From Phyllobacterium zundukense (lineage in GTDB: Bacteria; Pseudomonadota; Alphaproteobacteria; Rhizobiales; Rhizobiaceae), in the NCBI RefSeq assembly GCF_002764115.1, contig NZ_CP017940.1:2020501-2084500 (forward strand): DNA of 64,000 nt, read 5' to 3'. The notes under the pieces are model-generated. The model saw only the letters and a list, made by a program, of their open reading frames with translations, was not told the DNA's origin and ran no database searches. The translations under genes were made by a program, and so were the position numbers. Below, piece by piece: positions 8,269 through 17,097 of this stretch; the first letter of the stretch is position 1, and each line of letters opens with the position of its first letter.

Positions 8269-8910
8269 ATGAATCCTATGCGGCATGATGCAACAAGCGA
8301 GTTTTTCGCCTATTGGAACAGGCTGCGCGGAACCCGTGCAGCGCCGGAGCGGAGGGAAATCGCCCCCGCTGCGATCGGTCCTCACCTCTCCGATACCTTT
8401 ATCCTGCAGGCGACCGGGTTGGGTGAACCACGATTTCGTCTCGCAGGTACCCGTATCTGCTCCGTCTATGGTGCGGAGCTGAAGGGCCTGTCCTTTGCCT
8501 CGCTCTGGCATATAAAGGACAGAAGCAACATCTCCCGCCTCGTCAAGAATTGCATGACGAGCAAGACGGTGGTTCAGCTCAACTACGAAGGCAAAAGCAC
8601 ACGCGGTCGCAAGGCACTGTTTAATTTGATTCTTGTGCCACTCGCCAGTGAGGCCAATGAACGGCATCTCATGGGGATGATCGTGGCGCTTGGCAGGCCG
8701 TTCTGGCTGGAATCAGATGCGATTGTCGAAAACCGGATCCAGTCGGTCTCGGTCATCGACCCGCGCCATCCAGCGCGCGCTCCCCTTGGAGATCCGGTAC
8801 ACACAGGATCGGAGAGCGCCAATTCAACCGCCCTACCCCTGGCGCGAACAATCATCAGCCGCAAGGTCCGACATTTGCGCGTGTTCGATGGCGGAAAAAT
8901 CATCGATTAG
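8269..8910 (+). CDS. PAS-domain (PAS_5-like) protein
   Basis: The 213-residue protein begins MNPMRHDATSEFFAYWNRLRG and continues with PHLSDTFIL and RLAGTRICSVYGAELKG. This arrangement is typical of the small single-PAS proteins of alphaproteobacteria (Pfam PAS_5). No kinase, cyclase or DNA-binding domain is attached; the last 60 residues look disordered up to a short basic tail. The start could equally be the ATG at 8278; neither has a good ribosome site. It precedes the PilZ gene on the same strand by 107 bases. Its sensory ligand is unknown. Confidence 0.75.
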   Translation: MNPMRHDATSEFFAYWNRLRGTRAAPERREIAPAAIGPHLSDTFILQATGLGEPRFRLAGTRICSVYGAELKGLSFASLWHIKDRSNISRLVKNCMTSKTVVQLNYEGKSTRGRKALFNLILVPLASEANERHLMGMIVALGRPFWLESDAIVENRIQSVSVIDPRHPARAPLGDPVHTGSESANSTALPLARTIISRKVRHLRVFDGGKIID

Positions 8911-9017
8911 GTTAGCAATTTATGATCAACCTGTGGTTGCCGTTACCTTGGCGTTAAGACTTGTGACCTAGTCTGAACACATCAAACTCTGTCGATTCCG
9001 CCATCTGGACAGCTTTC

Positions 9018-9626
9018 ATGCAATTACACCGTGACGATTCGAGCTCGAACCCCGCCGCCACGGGCAAGTACTATAGTGTGAAGGTGCAGCTTTATGGCCG
9101 CTTCATGCTGGAAGACCGCACCGAACATGTCTGCCAGATCGAGGAAATGTCGCCGGGCGATGTTGTGATTACCACGGATGTGATGGCGAACAATGGCGAG
9201 CGGGTCATCGCCTATATCGATCATATCGGCCGGGTCGAAGGCATTATAGAGCGCCTTGTCCGCGGCGGATTTCTTCTTTCCCTGACCGCTTCAGATCGCA
9301 AGAAGAACAAGATTGCCGCGCAGCTGACATGGCTTGCGAACAAGCATGAGCTGGATATGCCGGAAGACCGGCGCCACCAGCGCATTGCGCCTCGCAATCC
9401 CATCACCACCTTGTCGATGGCCGACGGGCGCCAATATCCGTGCCGGATCATCGATCTGTCCATTTCCGGTGCGGCCGTGGAAATTCGCATGCGCCCTGCC
9501 CTGAACAGCCAGGTTATTCTCGGTTCCATGCGCGGACGCGTCGTCCGGCACTTCGAGGAAGGCATCGCAATCGAATTTGCGACCGTTCAGAGCCGCGAAG
9601 CCATCGACATCGCGTTCGAACACTGA
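9018..9626 (+). CDS. PilZ domain protein, probable c-di-GMP effector
   Basis: The C-terminal PilZ domain (about 115-200) has both c-di-GMP contacts: RRHQR (Arg118-Arg122, RxxxR) and DLSISG (146-151, DxSxxG). An N-terminal half (about 18-95) looks like a second, degenerate PilZ-type barrel without the arginine motif. The 202-residue protein has no signal peptide and is presumably cytosolic. PleD, a diguanylate cyclase encoded near 45.2 kb in the same window, is a possible source of its ligand. That link is inference. Confidence 0.9.
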   Translation: MQLHRDDSSSNPAATGKYYSVKVQLYGRFMLEDRTEHVCQIEEMSPGDVVITTDVMANNGERVIAYIDHIGRVEGIIERLVRGGFLLSLTASDRKKNKIAAQLTWLANKHELDMPEDRRHQRIAPRNPITTLSMADGRQYPCRIIDLSISGAAVEIRMRPALNSQVILGSMRGRVVRHFEEGIAIEFATVQSREAIDIAFEH

Positions 9627-9723
9627 CCTGTTCAATCCAATGATTCCGGCTCGAATGTCATGAGGTATTCACACAGAACGCCGATGAACGCCTCAGCTTT
9701 GGCTCAGCATCATCGGCCCGGAC

Positions 9724-10686
9724 ATGAAACAGCTTTATCCCGAGATCGCACCTTCCGACAGCGGCCTGCTTGATGTGGGTGACGGCAACCGTATGTACTG
9801 GGCAGTTTTCGGCGATCCGGATGGAATGCCAGCCGTCGTCCTTCATGGCGGACCGGGATCTGGCCATTCCGTCAGATCGACGCGCCTTTTCGACCCTGCG
9901 GCATACCGGATTATTGTCTTCGATCAGCGAGGATGTGGTCGAAGCACGCCACATGCCAGCGATCCAGCTATCGATCTCTCAGTCAACACAACTGCTCATC
10001 TGTTGGGTGACCTGGAATGCCTGCGCCAATATCTCGGTGTCGATCGATGGCTCGTGTTCGGCGTCTCCTGGGGATGCACGTTAGGACTTGCCTATGCCAT
10101 GCAAAATCGTGACCGGGTGGCAGCGCTTGTCCTCGCCGGTGTGACGACAACCCGCCGCTCGGAGATCGATTGGTTATACCGGCAACTGGCTCCGCTCTTC
10201 CCCGAGCAATGGAAGCGATTTCGAAGTGGCGTACCGGAGCACGAACGTGACGGCGATCTTGTTGCCGCTTACTACCACCTTTTGAAACATCCCGATCCCA
10301 CCATATGCGCCAAGGCAGCTGAAGACTGGCACGATTGGGAAGCAGCATCGATTTCCATTGATCCAAACGCCAAGCCGTCGCCGAAGTGGTCAGATGCTAC
10401 ATACCGGATGGCGCGGGCGCGCATCGTCACACACTACTTTCATCACAATGCGTGGCTGGAAGACGGAATTCTCTTGAAGCAAGCCAGTAGTCTCAATGGA
10501 ATTCCCGGCGTTATGGTGCAAGGGCGGCTTGATCTCGAGGCGCCGCTGGTGACAGCGTGGGAACTCTCGCAGGTCTGGAAAGATGGTGAGCTTGTTGTTG
10601 TGAACAATGCCGGCCATTCCCCTTCAGACCCGGGTATGAGCGAGGCAATCATCGCTGCAACGGATCGTTTTGCGAGACATGACTAG
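9724..10686 (+). CDS. pip: Prolyl aminopeptidase (proline iminopeptidase), S33 family
   Basis: This alpha/beta-hydrolase releases N-terminal proline from peptides. Of 320 residues, the diagnostic ones are HGGPG (41-45, oxyanion), FDQRGCGRS (66-74), and the nucleophile elbow GVSWG with Ser115 (the more usual form is GGSWG). Asp270 in GRLD and His298 in NAGHSP complete the triad. No signal peptide is present, so it is cytoplasmic. It stands alone between the PilZ gene and an AT-rich gap. Confidence 0.93.
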   Translation: MKQLYPEIAPSDSGLLDVGDGNRMYWAVFGDPDGMPAVVLHGGPGSGHSVRSTRLFDPAAYRIIVFDQRGCGRSTPHASDPAIDLSVNTTAHLLGDLECLRQYLGVDRWLVFGVSWGCTLGLAYAMQNRDRVAALVLAGVTTTRRSEIDWLYRQLAPLFPEQWKRFRSGVPEHERDGDLVAAYYHLLKHPDPTICAKAAEDWHDWEAASISIDPNAKPSPKWSDATYRMARARIVTHYFHHNAWLEDGILLKQASSLNGIPGVMVQGRLDLEAPLVTAWELSQVWKDGELVVVNNAGHSPSDPGMSEAIIAATDRFARHD

Positions 10687-11038
10687 CGCATAGGACCAAT
10701 TTTGGTTCTGTTTTCGATAAATTTTAGGCAGCCATTTCATATCGCGGATATTTTTTGACCAAAAAGCCACGAAATTCTGGCGAGGCAGTCGCAATGCACT
10801 GACAGGCATTAAGGCATCATAAATCACATAATATTCCGAGAAACGAATGCTTAAGTCTCTTTTTCTTCAACAACTTCAATAATAACTGCATTTAAATAAA
10901 ATAGTAATAGTTATTAATACATAGTTATATTCTAATTAGTTTATTTTTTGCTACTGATTTGATTCATATTTACTGATCGACATTTCCGCTCGATCAAACT
11001 CTCTCTGTCATTGTCGCCTCAACCGGGGAGACGACGGG
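10687..11038. other. AT-rich intergenic leader before the BTLCP gene
   Basis: These 352 bases hold no supported gene. About 10830-10985 is strikingly AT-rich compared with its flanks, with runs such as TAAATAAAATAGTAATAG. It ends in a GGGGAG ribosome site before the ATG at 11039. The region is probably a promoter or a site for an AT-binding regulator of the Ros/MucR kind; that is inferred from composition only. Confidence 0.4.
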
Positions 11039-11650
11039 ATGATAAAAAAGACAATTTTGCTTGGGGCGGCCCTTCTTTTCATGTGCATGACCGCACAGGC
11101 CGATCCAAGTGCGTCGAGCGGAACATTCATGAAGACAGGCCGACGCACGTCGCAGCCGATCGGACATTATGAATTCTGCCAGACCTATAAGAACGAATGC
11201 AATGTAAAGAGCACCGACAACAAGGCGGCTTCGCTGACATCAAAGACCTGGAGCCTCCTGGTTCAGGTCAACAGCAGCGTCAACAGCAAGATTCAGCCGG
11301 CGACCGACATGGATATCTGGGGCAAGGCGGAAGTCTGGTCCTATCCGACGACTGTCGGCGATTGCGAGGATTATGTTCTGCTCAAGCGGAAAATGCTCAA
11401 CGAGAGCGGGATACCGCTCAGCGATTTGTTGATCACAGTCGTGCGACAGATGAATGGCGAAGGACATGCAGTCCTCACCGTCCGCACGGATCGCGGCGAC
11501 TATGTGCTCGACAATCTGGAACCACGCATCAAGCCGTGGAATGAGACCAATTACGATTACCTGAAGCGTCAGGCGACAAACAATACCGGCGCATGGGTCT
11601 CGATCAATGATGACCGTCAGGTTCTGGTTGGCAGTATCGAAGCGCAATAA
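11039..11650 (+). CDS. Transglutaminase-like cysteine peptidase, BTLCP family (DUF920)
   Basis: BTLCPs are periplasmic bacterial transglutaminase-like cysteine peptidases (the LapG type belongs to this superfamily). The 203-residue precursor has a clear signal peptide with cleavage after AQA (residue 21). The catalytic triad is complete: Cys109 in GDCEDYVLLKR, His143 in GHAVL and Asp158 in VLDNL. No calcium-binding LapG motif or partner gene (lapD, lapA) lies nearby, so the substrate is unknown. The ATG follows a GGGGAG site, and an intrinsic terminator lies 21 bases past the stop. Confidence 0.92.
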   Translation: MIKKTILLGAALLFMCMTAQADPSASSGTFMKTGRRTSQPIGHYEFCQTYKNECNVKSTDNKAASLTSKTWSLLVQVNSSVNSKIQPATDMDIWGKAEVWSYPTTVGDCEDYVLLKRKMLNESGIPLSDLLITVVRQMNGEGHAVLTVRTDRGDYVLDNLEPRIKPWNETNYDYLKRQATNNTGAWVSINDDRQVLVGSIEAQ

Positions 11651-11671
11651 GCCGTCATACGAGGAATGCAG

Positions 11672-11701
11672 AAGCCGGTCCTGGAAACAGGGCCGGCTTT
11701 T
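11672..11701 (+). terminator. Intrinsic terminator after the BTLCP gene
   Basis: AAGCCGGTCCTG pairs with CAGGGCCGGCTT across a GAAA loop, with one G-T wobble, followed by TTTT. It lies between convergent genes and, read in reverse, begins AAAAGCC, so it may act in both directions. Confidence 0.9.
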
Positions 11702-11706
11702 GTCTA

Positions 11707-12234
11707 TCAGTCGATCTCCATGCCGCGCAGGAAGCGCCGGCCGTTTTCGACATAATGCACGGCGGACAGTCTCAGTTGCTCAATGGCCACGTCGTCGAGC
11801 GTCCGCACGACCCTTGCCGGCGAGCCTACGATCAATGAATTATCCGGAAATTCCTTGCGCTCTGTCACGAGCGCCCCGGCGCCGACCAGCGAGTTTTTGC
11901 CGATCCTTGCGCCGTTGAGAACGATGGCGCCGATGCCGATCAGCGAATTCTCACCGATCGTGCAGCCATGGAGCATAGCCCGGTGACCGATGGTACATCC
12001 CTCGCCGATGGTGAGCGGATAGCCCATATCGGTGTGCATCACCGTATGCTCCTGGACATTCGTATTGCGGCCGACATGGATCAGCTCGTTGTCGCCGCGC
12101 AGCACAGCGCCGAACCAGATACCGGCATTTTCTCCAAGGAAGACTTTGCCAATCAACGTCGCATCCGGCGCGATCCAGTTCGACTCACGGTCCTCGAATT
12201 GCGGTGCATGTCCATCCAGCGTAAATATCGGCAT
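11707..12234 (-). CDS. Gamma-class carbonic anhydrase-like protein
   Basis: This 175-residue left-handed beta-helix protein of hexapeptide repeats matches the gamma-CA/YrdA family. The zinc histidines are present: His67 in QEHTVMHTD, then His84 and His89 in GHRAMLHGC. The glutamate proton shuttles of archaeal Cam are not evident, so the activity may be weak or different. Function is annotated by family only. It converges with the BTLCP gene across the shared terminator. Confidence 0.9.
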   Translation of the reverse strand: MPIFTLDGHAPQFEDRESNWIAPDATLIGKVFLGENAGIWFGAVLRGDNELIHVGRNTNVQEHTVMHTDMGYPLTIGEGCTIGHRAMLHGCTIGENSLIGIGAIVLNGARIGKNSLVGAGALVTERKEFPDNSLIVGSPARVVRTLDDVAIEQLRLSAVHYVENGRRFLRGMEID

Positions 12235-12389
12235 TGCATCTCCCCAGATTCTGTATCCGCCGAACCTTAGCGAACTGCTGGAAGGTTGGCGAGATCACCT
12301 CACCCACGGCATCTTCAGGTTCAATTAACCATAAATCAGCACTCTGCGCGTTAGATTGAATCGATCACCCATCGGCGTTCGGAAGGTTC

Positions 12390-13115
12390 ATGCAGTCTTC
12401 GACACACAGGATAGAGCCGATTGCAGGCAGCTCATCCCTGCAGCGCATCTTCTATTGTGTGGCAGCGCTCGCAGTTCTGTCGCTGGGCCTTGCTGCTGCC
12501 GGCCGCTTCCTTGGCCACGGCATTTCGCTGGGCGGGCATACGGAAGACACGACCCTTCAGGAAATTGTCATTGGCAACACTGTGCTGGCGCTCCCTGCCA
12601 ATATGATACGTTTCGACAGACAGCGGCGAGGCGGTGTCGCAGAGCGTGTCGATATCTATTTGCACTGGCCTGACATGCAAGGCTACCGACCAGAGTTCAT
12701 TCAGGATTTCAATGGTTCCGGCCCGGAAAAACGGCTGTTGTTCGTGACCTTCGAGCCACGTGCCATCTCCCAGGACATGTCAGACCGCTATGGTCCGATC
12801 TACAGCACGTTGACGGATGGGCCCGGCGTCAAGGGTCCGGCCGGTTTGACCATTCAGACGCTTCAAACCGAGAGTGGATTTGTCAATGAGGAGCTGATTG
12901 TCTCGCCGCAGCGCGCAGGAAAAGCGCCATTCGTGGCGCGCTGCCTCGATATCGAAACATCCAGGAACAACCTTGCATCATGTCAGCGGGATATTTTTGT
13001 CGGTGAAGATCTTCAACTAACCTATCGCTTTCCAAGGGAAATGCTGAACGATTGGCAGCAGATCGACCTGCAAATGCAGGCGTTTGCCCAAGCCCATATC
13101 AAGGGGCTGAAGTGA
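12390..13115 (+). CDS. Conserved membrane-anchored hypothetical protein
   Basis: I do not recognise a named family. The 241-residue protein has a short N-terminal tail, one hydrophobic segment (about 19-37, FYCVAALAVLSLGLAAAG), then a soluble domain that should face the periplasm. Motifs include LALPANMIRF (56-65) and a late pair of cysteines, in ARCLDIE and LASCQRD, that could form a disulfide. The ATG at 12390 follows GGAAGG by three bases. It stands between the divergent gamma-CA gene and the convergent DUF3126 gene. Confidence 0.75.
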   Translation: MQSSTHRIEPIAGSSSLQRIFYCVAALAVLSLGLAAAGRFLGHGISLGGHTEDTTLQEIVIGNTVLALPANMIRFDRQRRGGVAERVDIYLHWPDMQGYRPEFIQDFNGSGPEKRLLFVTFEPRAISQDMSDRYGPIYSTLTDGPGVKGPAGLTIQTLQTESGFVNEELIVSPQRAGKAPFVARCLDIETSRNNLASCQRDIFVGEDLQLTYRFPREMLNDWQQIDLQMQAFAQAHIKGLK

Positions 13116-13150
13116 CGCCGGTACGGCGTCACTCAAAACGGTCGAGCTGA

Positions 13151-13357
13151 TCAGAGATCCATCTCGAGGATGGCCATGGAGAAATTGTAGGAGAGCTCGC
13201 CCTCGTCTTCATCCTTGTAGATCAGGCCGAGGAATTCATCGCCGAGATAAAGTTCGGCTGAATCGTCCTTGCGCGGCCGAGCCTTCACAGTGAGTTCCGT
13301 GTTTCTGAATGTGCGCTTGAAATAGCTGTCGAGTTTTTTCAGTTCTTCGGGTTTCAC
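13151..13357 (-). CDS. DUF3126 family protein
   Basis: This 68-residue protein beginning MKPEELKKLDSYFKRTF and ending FSMAILEMDL matches DUF3126, an alphaproteobacterial family of unknown function that regularly follows cysE. The middle is rich in acidic residues (YKDEDEGE). The start has GGAG (AGGAGACC, reading towards the ATG at 13357) upstream. The 107-base gap to cysE and identical strand suggest a shared transcript. Confidence 0.88.
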   Translation of the reverse strand: MKPEELKKLDSYFKRTFRNTELTVKARPRKDDSAELYLGDEFLGLIYKDEDEGELSYNFSMAILEMDL

Positions 13358-13464
13358 TTGAGGTCTCCTGTCGTAATTGGCTAGCGGCTTTTGGCATGCG
13401 AAAGTCCGCCCTGTAAAGGGCAGATTGCAACCGTGCTGCCGCGTGGAGACCTCTGCGGCCGCCT

Positions 13465-14289
13465 TTAATCGAAGTTGGTGACGAGCTGGTCCATGGCGCG
13501 GGAGGGTTCAGCGCAGCCTGTCTCACCGACAATCCGGGCGGGAACCCCAGCGACGGTGATATTGTGCGGGACCGGCTTAAGAACGACCGACCCGGCAGCG
13601 ACTTTCGAGCAATGACCGATTTCGATATTGCCAAGAATCTTTGCCCCGGCTCCGATCAGCACGCCATGACGGATCTTCGGATGACGATCGCCGGATTCTT
13701 TGCCGGTGCCGCCAAGTGTAACGCCCTGCAGGATAGAAACATTGTCTTCGATGACGGCGGTCATACCGACGACAATGCCGGTCGCATGGTCAAAGAACAC
13801 GCCCTGGCCCATTGGCACCTGCGGATGAATATCCGTCTGGAAAACAGAGGACGAACGGCTTTGCAGATAGAGCGCAAAATCCTTGCGGCCTTCGTTCCAC
13901 AGCCAGTGAGCAAGGCGATGGGTCTGGATTGCCTGGAAGCCCTTGAAATAAAGGATAGGCTCGATGAACCGGGTGCAGGCCGGATCGCGGTCGTAGACGG
14001 CCTGGATATCAACCCGCAGGATTTGCGACCAGGACGGGTTTGCTTCCAGCATCGCCGTAAAGGTTTGCCGCAACAGTTCCGACTCCATATCCGGGTGATC
14101 GAGACGCTGGGAAATCCGGTGGATCACCGCCTCTTCCAGTGACTGATGATTGAGGATCGTCGTGTAGAGGAACGTCGCCAGGAGCGGTTCGTTACGGATC
14201 GTCTCTTCGGCTTCCGCACGAATGGAAAGCCAAATCGGATCCATCTGCTTGACCGATCCGGTCATTTTTATCGGACTGCTAGCGGACAT
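13465..14289 (-). CDS. cysE: Serine O-acetyltransferase
   Basis: CysE acetylates serine with acetyl-CoA, the committed step to cysteine. The 274 residues contain the N-terminal helical domain and a C-terminal left-handed beta-helix. The catalytic histidines are His168 in FFDHATGIVVG and His203 in DRHPKIR. The C-terminal tail that usually binds O-acetylserine sulfhydrylase and mediates cysteine inhibition is present and ends NFD; an isoleucine is more usual at the terminus. The ATG at 14289 has AGGA four bases upstream. DUF3126 follows. Confidence 0.97.
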   Translation of the reverse strand: MSASSPIKMTGSVKQMDPIWLSIRAEAEETIRNEPLLATFLYTTILNHQSLEEAVIHRISQRLDHPDMESELLRQTFTAMLEANPSWSQILRVDIQAVYDRDPACTRFIEPILYFKGFQAIQTHRLAHWLWNEGRKDFALYLQSRSSSVFQTDIHPQVPMGQGVFFDHATGIVVGMTAVIEDNVSILQGVTLGGTGKESGDRHPKIRHGVLIGAGAKILGNIEIGHCSKVAAGSVVLKPVPHNITVAGVPARIVGETGCAEPSRAMDQLVTNFD

Positions 14290-14535
14290 TTCCTACTCCG
14301 GGCATTTGGCCAAAATTCGTGCTCTAGAATTCAGCATACGGCAAAAATGATTGCTTGACACTCCAATTTCCAGAGCCCTCAGGCAAGAAATTTTGAAGCA
14401 ATGATCGATTTGCCTGAATATCACGGTCTCATTGAAGAGTTGCCATAGCTCATGCAGCACTGTCGTGCAAGGAACGAACAGGTGGACGACCATGTTCCCT
14501 TGCCCGTGTCAGATCGCAATTGGCTGATTATTTGC

Positions 14536-15291
14536 TCACAGCGGATGGCGCTTGAGGAAGTCCAGGACAGCCTGCTTGAACACCTTGTCGCCAACGGCAA
14601 GCATATGATCGCGATTGGGGATATCGATTGCCTCGCCCTGCGGCATCAATTCCGCAAGCCGGTGCGGACTTCCGCCAATATCGTCCTTCGTGCCCACGGC
14701 GACGAGCGCGGGCTGGGTTATCCGCGCCATGTTTTCGGCGCTGATCTCTTCCTTGGACGTGATCACGCAGGCGGCCAGCGCAATCTTGTCGCTCTTGGTC
14801 TTGTCAGCAAACATGCGGAACATCTTGCCACGCGGGTGAGAGATTGCCTCCGGATCATCCGCCATGAGCGCTTCGGCGATCGGCGACCAGTCGCCGGCGC
14901 CTTCGACCATGCCGATGCCGAGGCCACCAAAAACCAGGTCGTGAACCCGTTGGGGATGTTGCAGCGCCAGGAATGCACTGATGCGGGCGCCCATGGAATA
15001 GCCCATGACATGGGCGGTCTGGATGCCAAGGTGGTCGAGCAGAGCAGCGGCATCACCCGCCATCAGGGTTGGCGTGTAGACCGACTTATCGTGCGGCTTG
15101 TCTGATTGGCCATGGCCGCGATTGTCGATCGCAATGGTCCGGTACCCCGCCGCAGTCAGCGTCGGTATCCAGCCGGGCTGCACCCAATTGTAGAACGCCG
15201 ATGATGCAAAGCCATGGATGAGCAGGACGGGTTCGCCCTCGCCTTCGTCGAGATAAGCGAGCTTCAATCCGTCATTGTCGAAAAACTGCAT
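14536..15291 (-). CDS. Alpha/beta hydrolase
   Basis: This 251-residue alpha/beta-fold hydrolase has HGFASS (oxyanion loop, about 26-31), DNRGHGQS, the nucleophile elbow GYSMG with Ser99, and a late histidine in RDHMLAVGD. The substrate is unknown. It lies 12 bases downstream of the DUF192 gene on the same strand, so it is the last gene of a csp-DUF192-hydrolase unit. Confidence 0.9.
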   Translation of the reverse strand: MQFFDNDGLKLAYLDEGEGEPVLLIHGFASSAFYNWVQPGWIPTLTAAGYRTIAIDNRGHGQSDKPHDKSVYTPTLMAGDAAALLDHLGIQTAHVMGYSMGARISAFLALQHPQRVHDLVFGGLGIGMVEGAGDWSPIAEALMADDPEAISHPRGKMFRMFADKTKSDKIALAACVITSKEEISAENMARITQPALVAVGTKDDIGGSPHRLAELMPQGEAIDIPNRDHMLAVGDKVFKQAVLDFLKRHPL

Positions 15292-15303
15292 GTCCTGGCC
15301 TTG

Positions 15304-15789
15304 CTAGTGCCCGATGGCTTCAATAGCGGGATGCCGCACCTTGTCACCAATTGTCAAGCCGAGGCGTTTTGCCGTTCCCGCTTTTACCTCCACAACAAAA
15401 CGAACGGGACCGCCCGAAGAGATGGTGGAGCGGGAAAACGGGACCGCATTTTCGCGAATGGCGGATGTGCGGCCCTTTTCATCGAGGAAGAGCATATCGA
15501 GGGCTGACGGCGTATTCTCCATCCACATGGTGACCAGGCGGGTGTCATCGAAGATGAACAGCATCGCGCTGTTGTCCTTCAAATCCTTGCGGAACATCAG
15601 GCCGCGCTCGCGCTCCTCATTCGTGTCGGCAATCTCAACGCGAAACGGCACATCGCCCTTGGCCGTATTGACGGTCAGCGGCGCAGGGTCGATGGCAAGG
15701 TGCATGGGCGCCTGATCGAGCGCTAATGCCGGAATTATCGAAAATAGGAGAAAAACCATACCGGCCAGAACTGATTTCAGGCGGGACAT
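15304..15789 (-). CDS. Secreted DUF192 family protein
   Basis: The 161-residue precursor has a signal peptide ending ALA at residue 23, then the DUF192 core with RERGLMFRKDL, LFIFDD, MWMENT and LDMLFLDEKG. DUF192 proteins are small beta-rich domains of unknown biochemical role. The gene begins 10 bases after the two-domain cold-shock gene, a pairing common in alphaproteobacteria. Confidence 0.92.
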   Translation of the reverse strand: MSRLKSVLAGMVFLLFSIIPALALDQAPMHLAIDPAPLTVNTAKGDVPFRVEIADTNEERERGLMFRKDLKDNSAMLFIFDDTRLVTMWMENTPSALDMLFLDEKGRTSAIRENAVPFSRSTISSGGPVRFVVEVKAGTAKRLGLTIGDKVRHPAIEAIGH

Positions 15790-15799
15790 CGTTGGGTCT

Positions 15800-16381
15800 T
15801 CAGTGCGAAGACGGCAGCTGCGTGCCGATATCCGGATGAATTTCGGAAGCCATCAGGCCCTTGTCGCCATGGCCGAAGCGGATCAGCACGACCTGTCCCG
15901 GACGCAGCTCGGTCAGGCCGAAATGGCGGAGTGTTTCCATATGGATGAAAATATCCTCGGTACCCTCGCCGCGCGTGAGGAAACCGAAACCCTTGGTGCG
16001 GTTGAACCACTTGACCAGAACGCGCTCGAGCCCGCTCGACGGCGTCACCGTGACGTGGGTGCGCACCGGCGGCATTTCCGTCGGATGAACCGCGGTCGAG
16101 TTGTCCATGGACTTGACGTGGAAACACTGCATACCGCGTTCGCCCTGCTTGACTTCGCAGACGACGCGCGCGCCTTCAAGTGCGGTTTGGAAACCATCGC
16201 GCCGCAGACAGGTAACGTGGAGAAGGATGTCAGGAAGATCAGTGTTGTCAGGCACGATGAAGCCGTAACCCTTGGCCACGTCAAACCATTTTATCGCGCC
16301 CGCAACCTCGATGAGGTCCAAATCGTCTCTTAGACCTTCGTCATCGGGGGAACGCTGGGCTGATACTGGTCTGTCCGACAT
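15800..16381 (-). CDS. Two-domain cold-shock protein
   Basis: The 193-residue protein contains two cold-shock domains: about 26-92 with KGYGFI (37-42) and about 118-183 with KGFGFL (130-135). These bind single-stranded nucleic acid. The linker (93-117) is threonine- and proline-rich. The ATG at 16381 is chosen because GGAGGGG lies upstream at suitable spacing; the longer opening to 16459 adds unconserved residues. The double-domain form followed by DUF192 is typical of this order. It diverges from gloA. Confidence 0.92.
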   Translation of the reverse strand: MSDRPVSAQRSPDDEGLRDDLDLIEVAGAIKWFDVAKGYGFIVPDNTDLPDILLHVTCLRRDGFQTALEGARVVCEVKQGERGMQCFHVKSMDNSTAVHPTEMPPVRTHVTVTPSSGLERVLVKWFNRTKGFGFLTRGEGTEDIFIHMETLRHFGLTELRPGQVVLIRFGHGDKGLMASEIHPDIGTQLPSSH

Positions 16382-16576
16382 GAAGCTAGCCCCTCCTCTC
16401 CTGCAGGAAACACTGATTCTCTTGCCGAAGAATAACACCTGACCAAGGCCATAGAGCAAGTATCATCTGTTGGTTTTGTTGAAAACTACACGCAAAACTG
16501 GTGTTTATCCTCAACGGCGTTTGTTGGCTTAAACCACAAGTTTGTGAAGCTAAATATTAAGTGCTACGAAATGCGG

Positions 16577-16613
16577 GGTGGTTCGTAACCCATCGGCAGG
16601 GTCGAACGCCACC
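16577..16613 (+). other. Long imperfect hairpin in the gloA leader
   Basis: Three consecutive helices stack: GGTGG (16577-16581) with CCACC (16609-16613), TTCG (16582-16585) with CGAA (16103-style partner at 16603-16606), and ACCC (16588-16591) with GGGT (16599-16602). It ends 38 bases before the gloA start. No T-run follows, so it is not an intrinsic terminator. A regulatory leader is possible. Confidence 0.45.
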
Positions 16614-16651
16614 ACCTTTCAATTCCCGTGAAAAGAAACCAAGGGCAAAAG

Positions 16652-17092
16652 ATGCGCTATCTTCACACAATGGTCCGTATCCGCGACATCGATGAATCGC
16701 TGGATTTCTATTGCAACAAGTTCGGTCTGGAAGAAGTCCGCCGCACGGAAAACGAAAAAGGCCGGTTCACGCTCATCTTCCTCGCAGCCTCGGAAGACAA
16801 GGGCAGATCGGCCGCAGAACGGGCTCCGGAACTCGAATTGACCTATAATTGGGACCCGGAGGAATACACCGGCGGGCGCAATTTCGGTCACCTCGCCTAT
16901 GTCGTCGACAATATCTACGAGACCTGCCAGACGCTGCAGGATAAGGGCGTTGTCATCAACCGCCCGCCGCGTGATGGCAACATGGCCTTCGTCCGCTCAC
17001 CCGACGGCATTTCGATCGAGATTCTGCAGAAGGGATCGCCACTGCCGCCACAGGAGCCCTGGCTCTCGATGCCGAATACCGGCAGCTGGTAG
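16652..17092 (+). CDS. gloA: Lactoylglutathione lyase (glyoxalase I)
   Basis: GloA isomerises the methylglyoxal-glutathione hemithioacetal to S-lactoylglutathione. The metal ligands are His5, Glu62, His80 and Glu123 across the two betaalphabetabetabeta units, matching the E. coli pattern. The ATG at 16652 follows AAGGG. A GTG at 16628 would add eight poorly supported residues. The 146-residue length is a little longer than the E. coli enzyme. Its stop is 5 bases from that of the convergent M48 gene. Confidence 0.95.
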   Translation: MRYLHTMVRIRDIDESLDFYCNKFGLEEVRRTENEKGRFTLIFLAASEDKGRSAAERAPELELTYNWDPEEYTGGRNFGHLAYVVDNIYETCQTLQDKGVVINRPPRDGNMAFVRSPDGISIEILQKGSPLPPQEPWLSMPNTGSW

Positions 17093-17097
17093 AAAAT

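Noticed and set aside
14293..14493. 66-codon minus-strand opening upstream of cysE
   Set aside because: Starts without a Shine-Dalgarno sequence, has an irregular composition, and is likely just the cysE leader.
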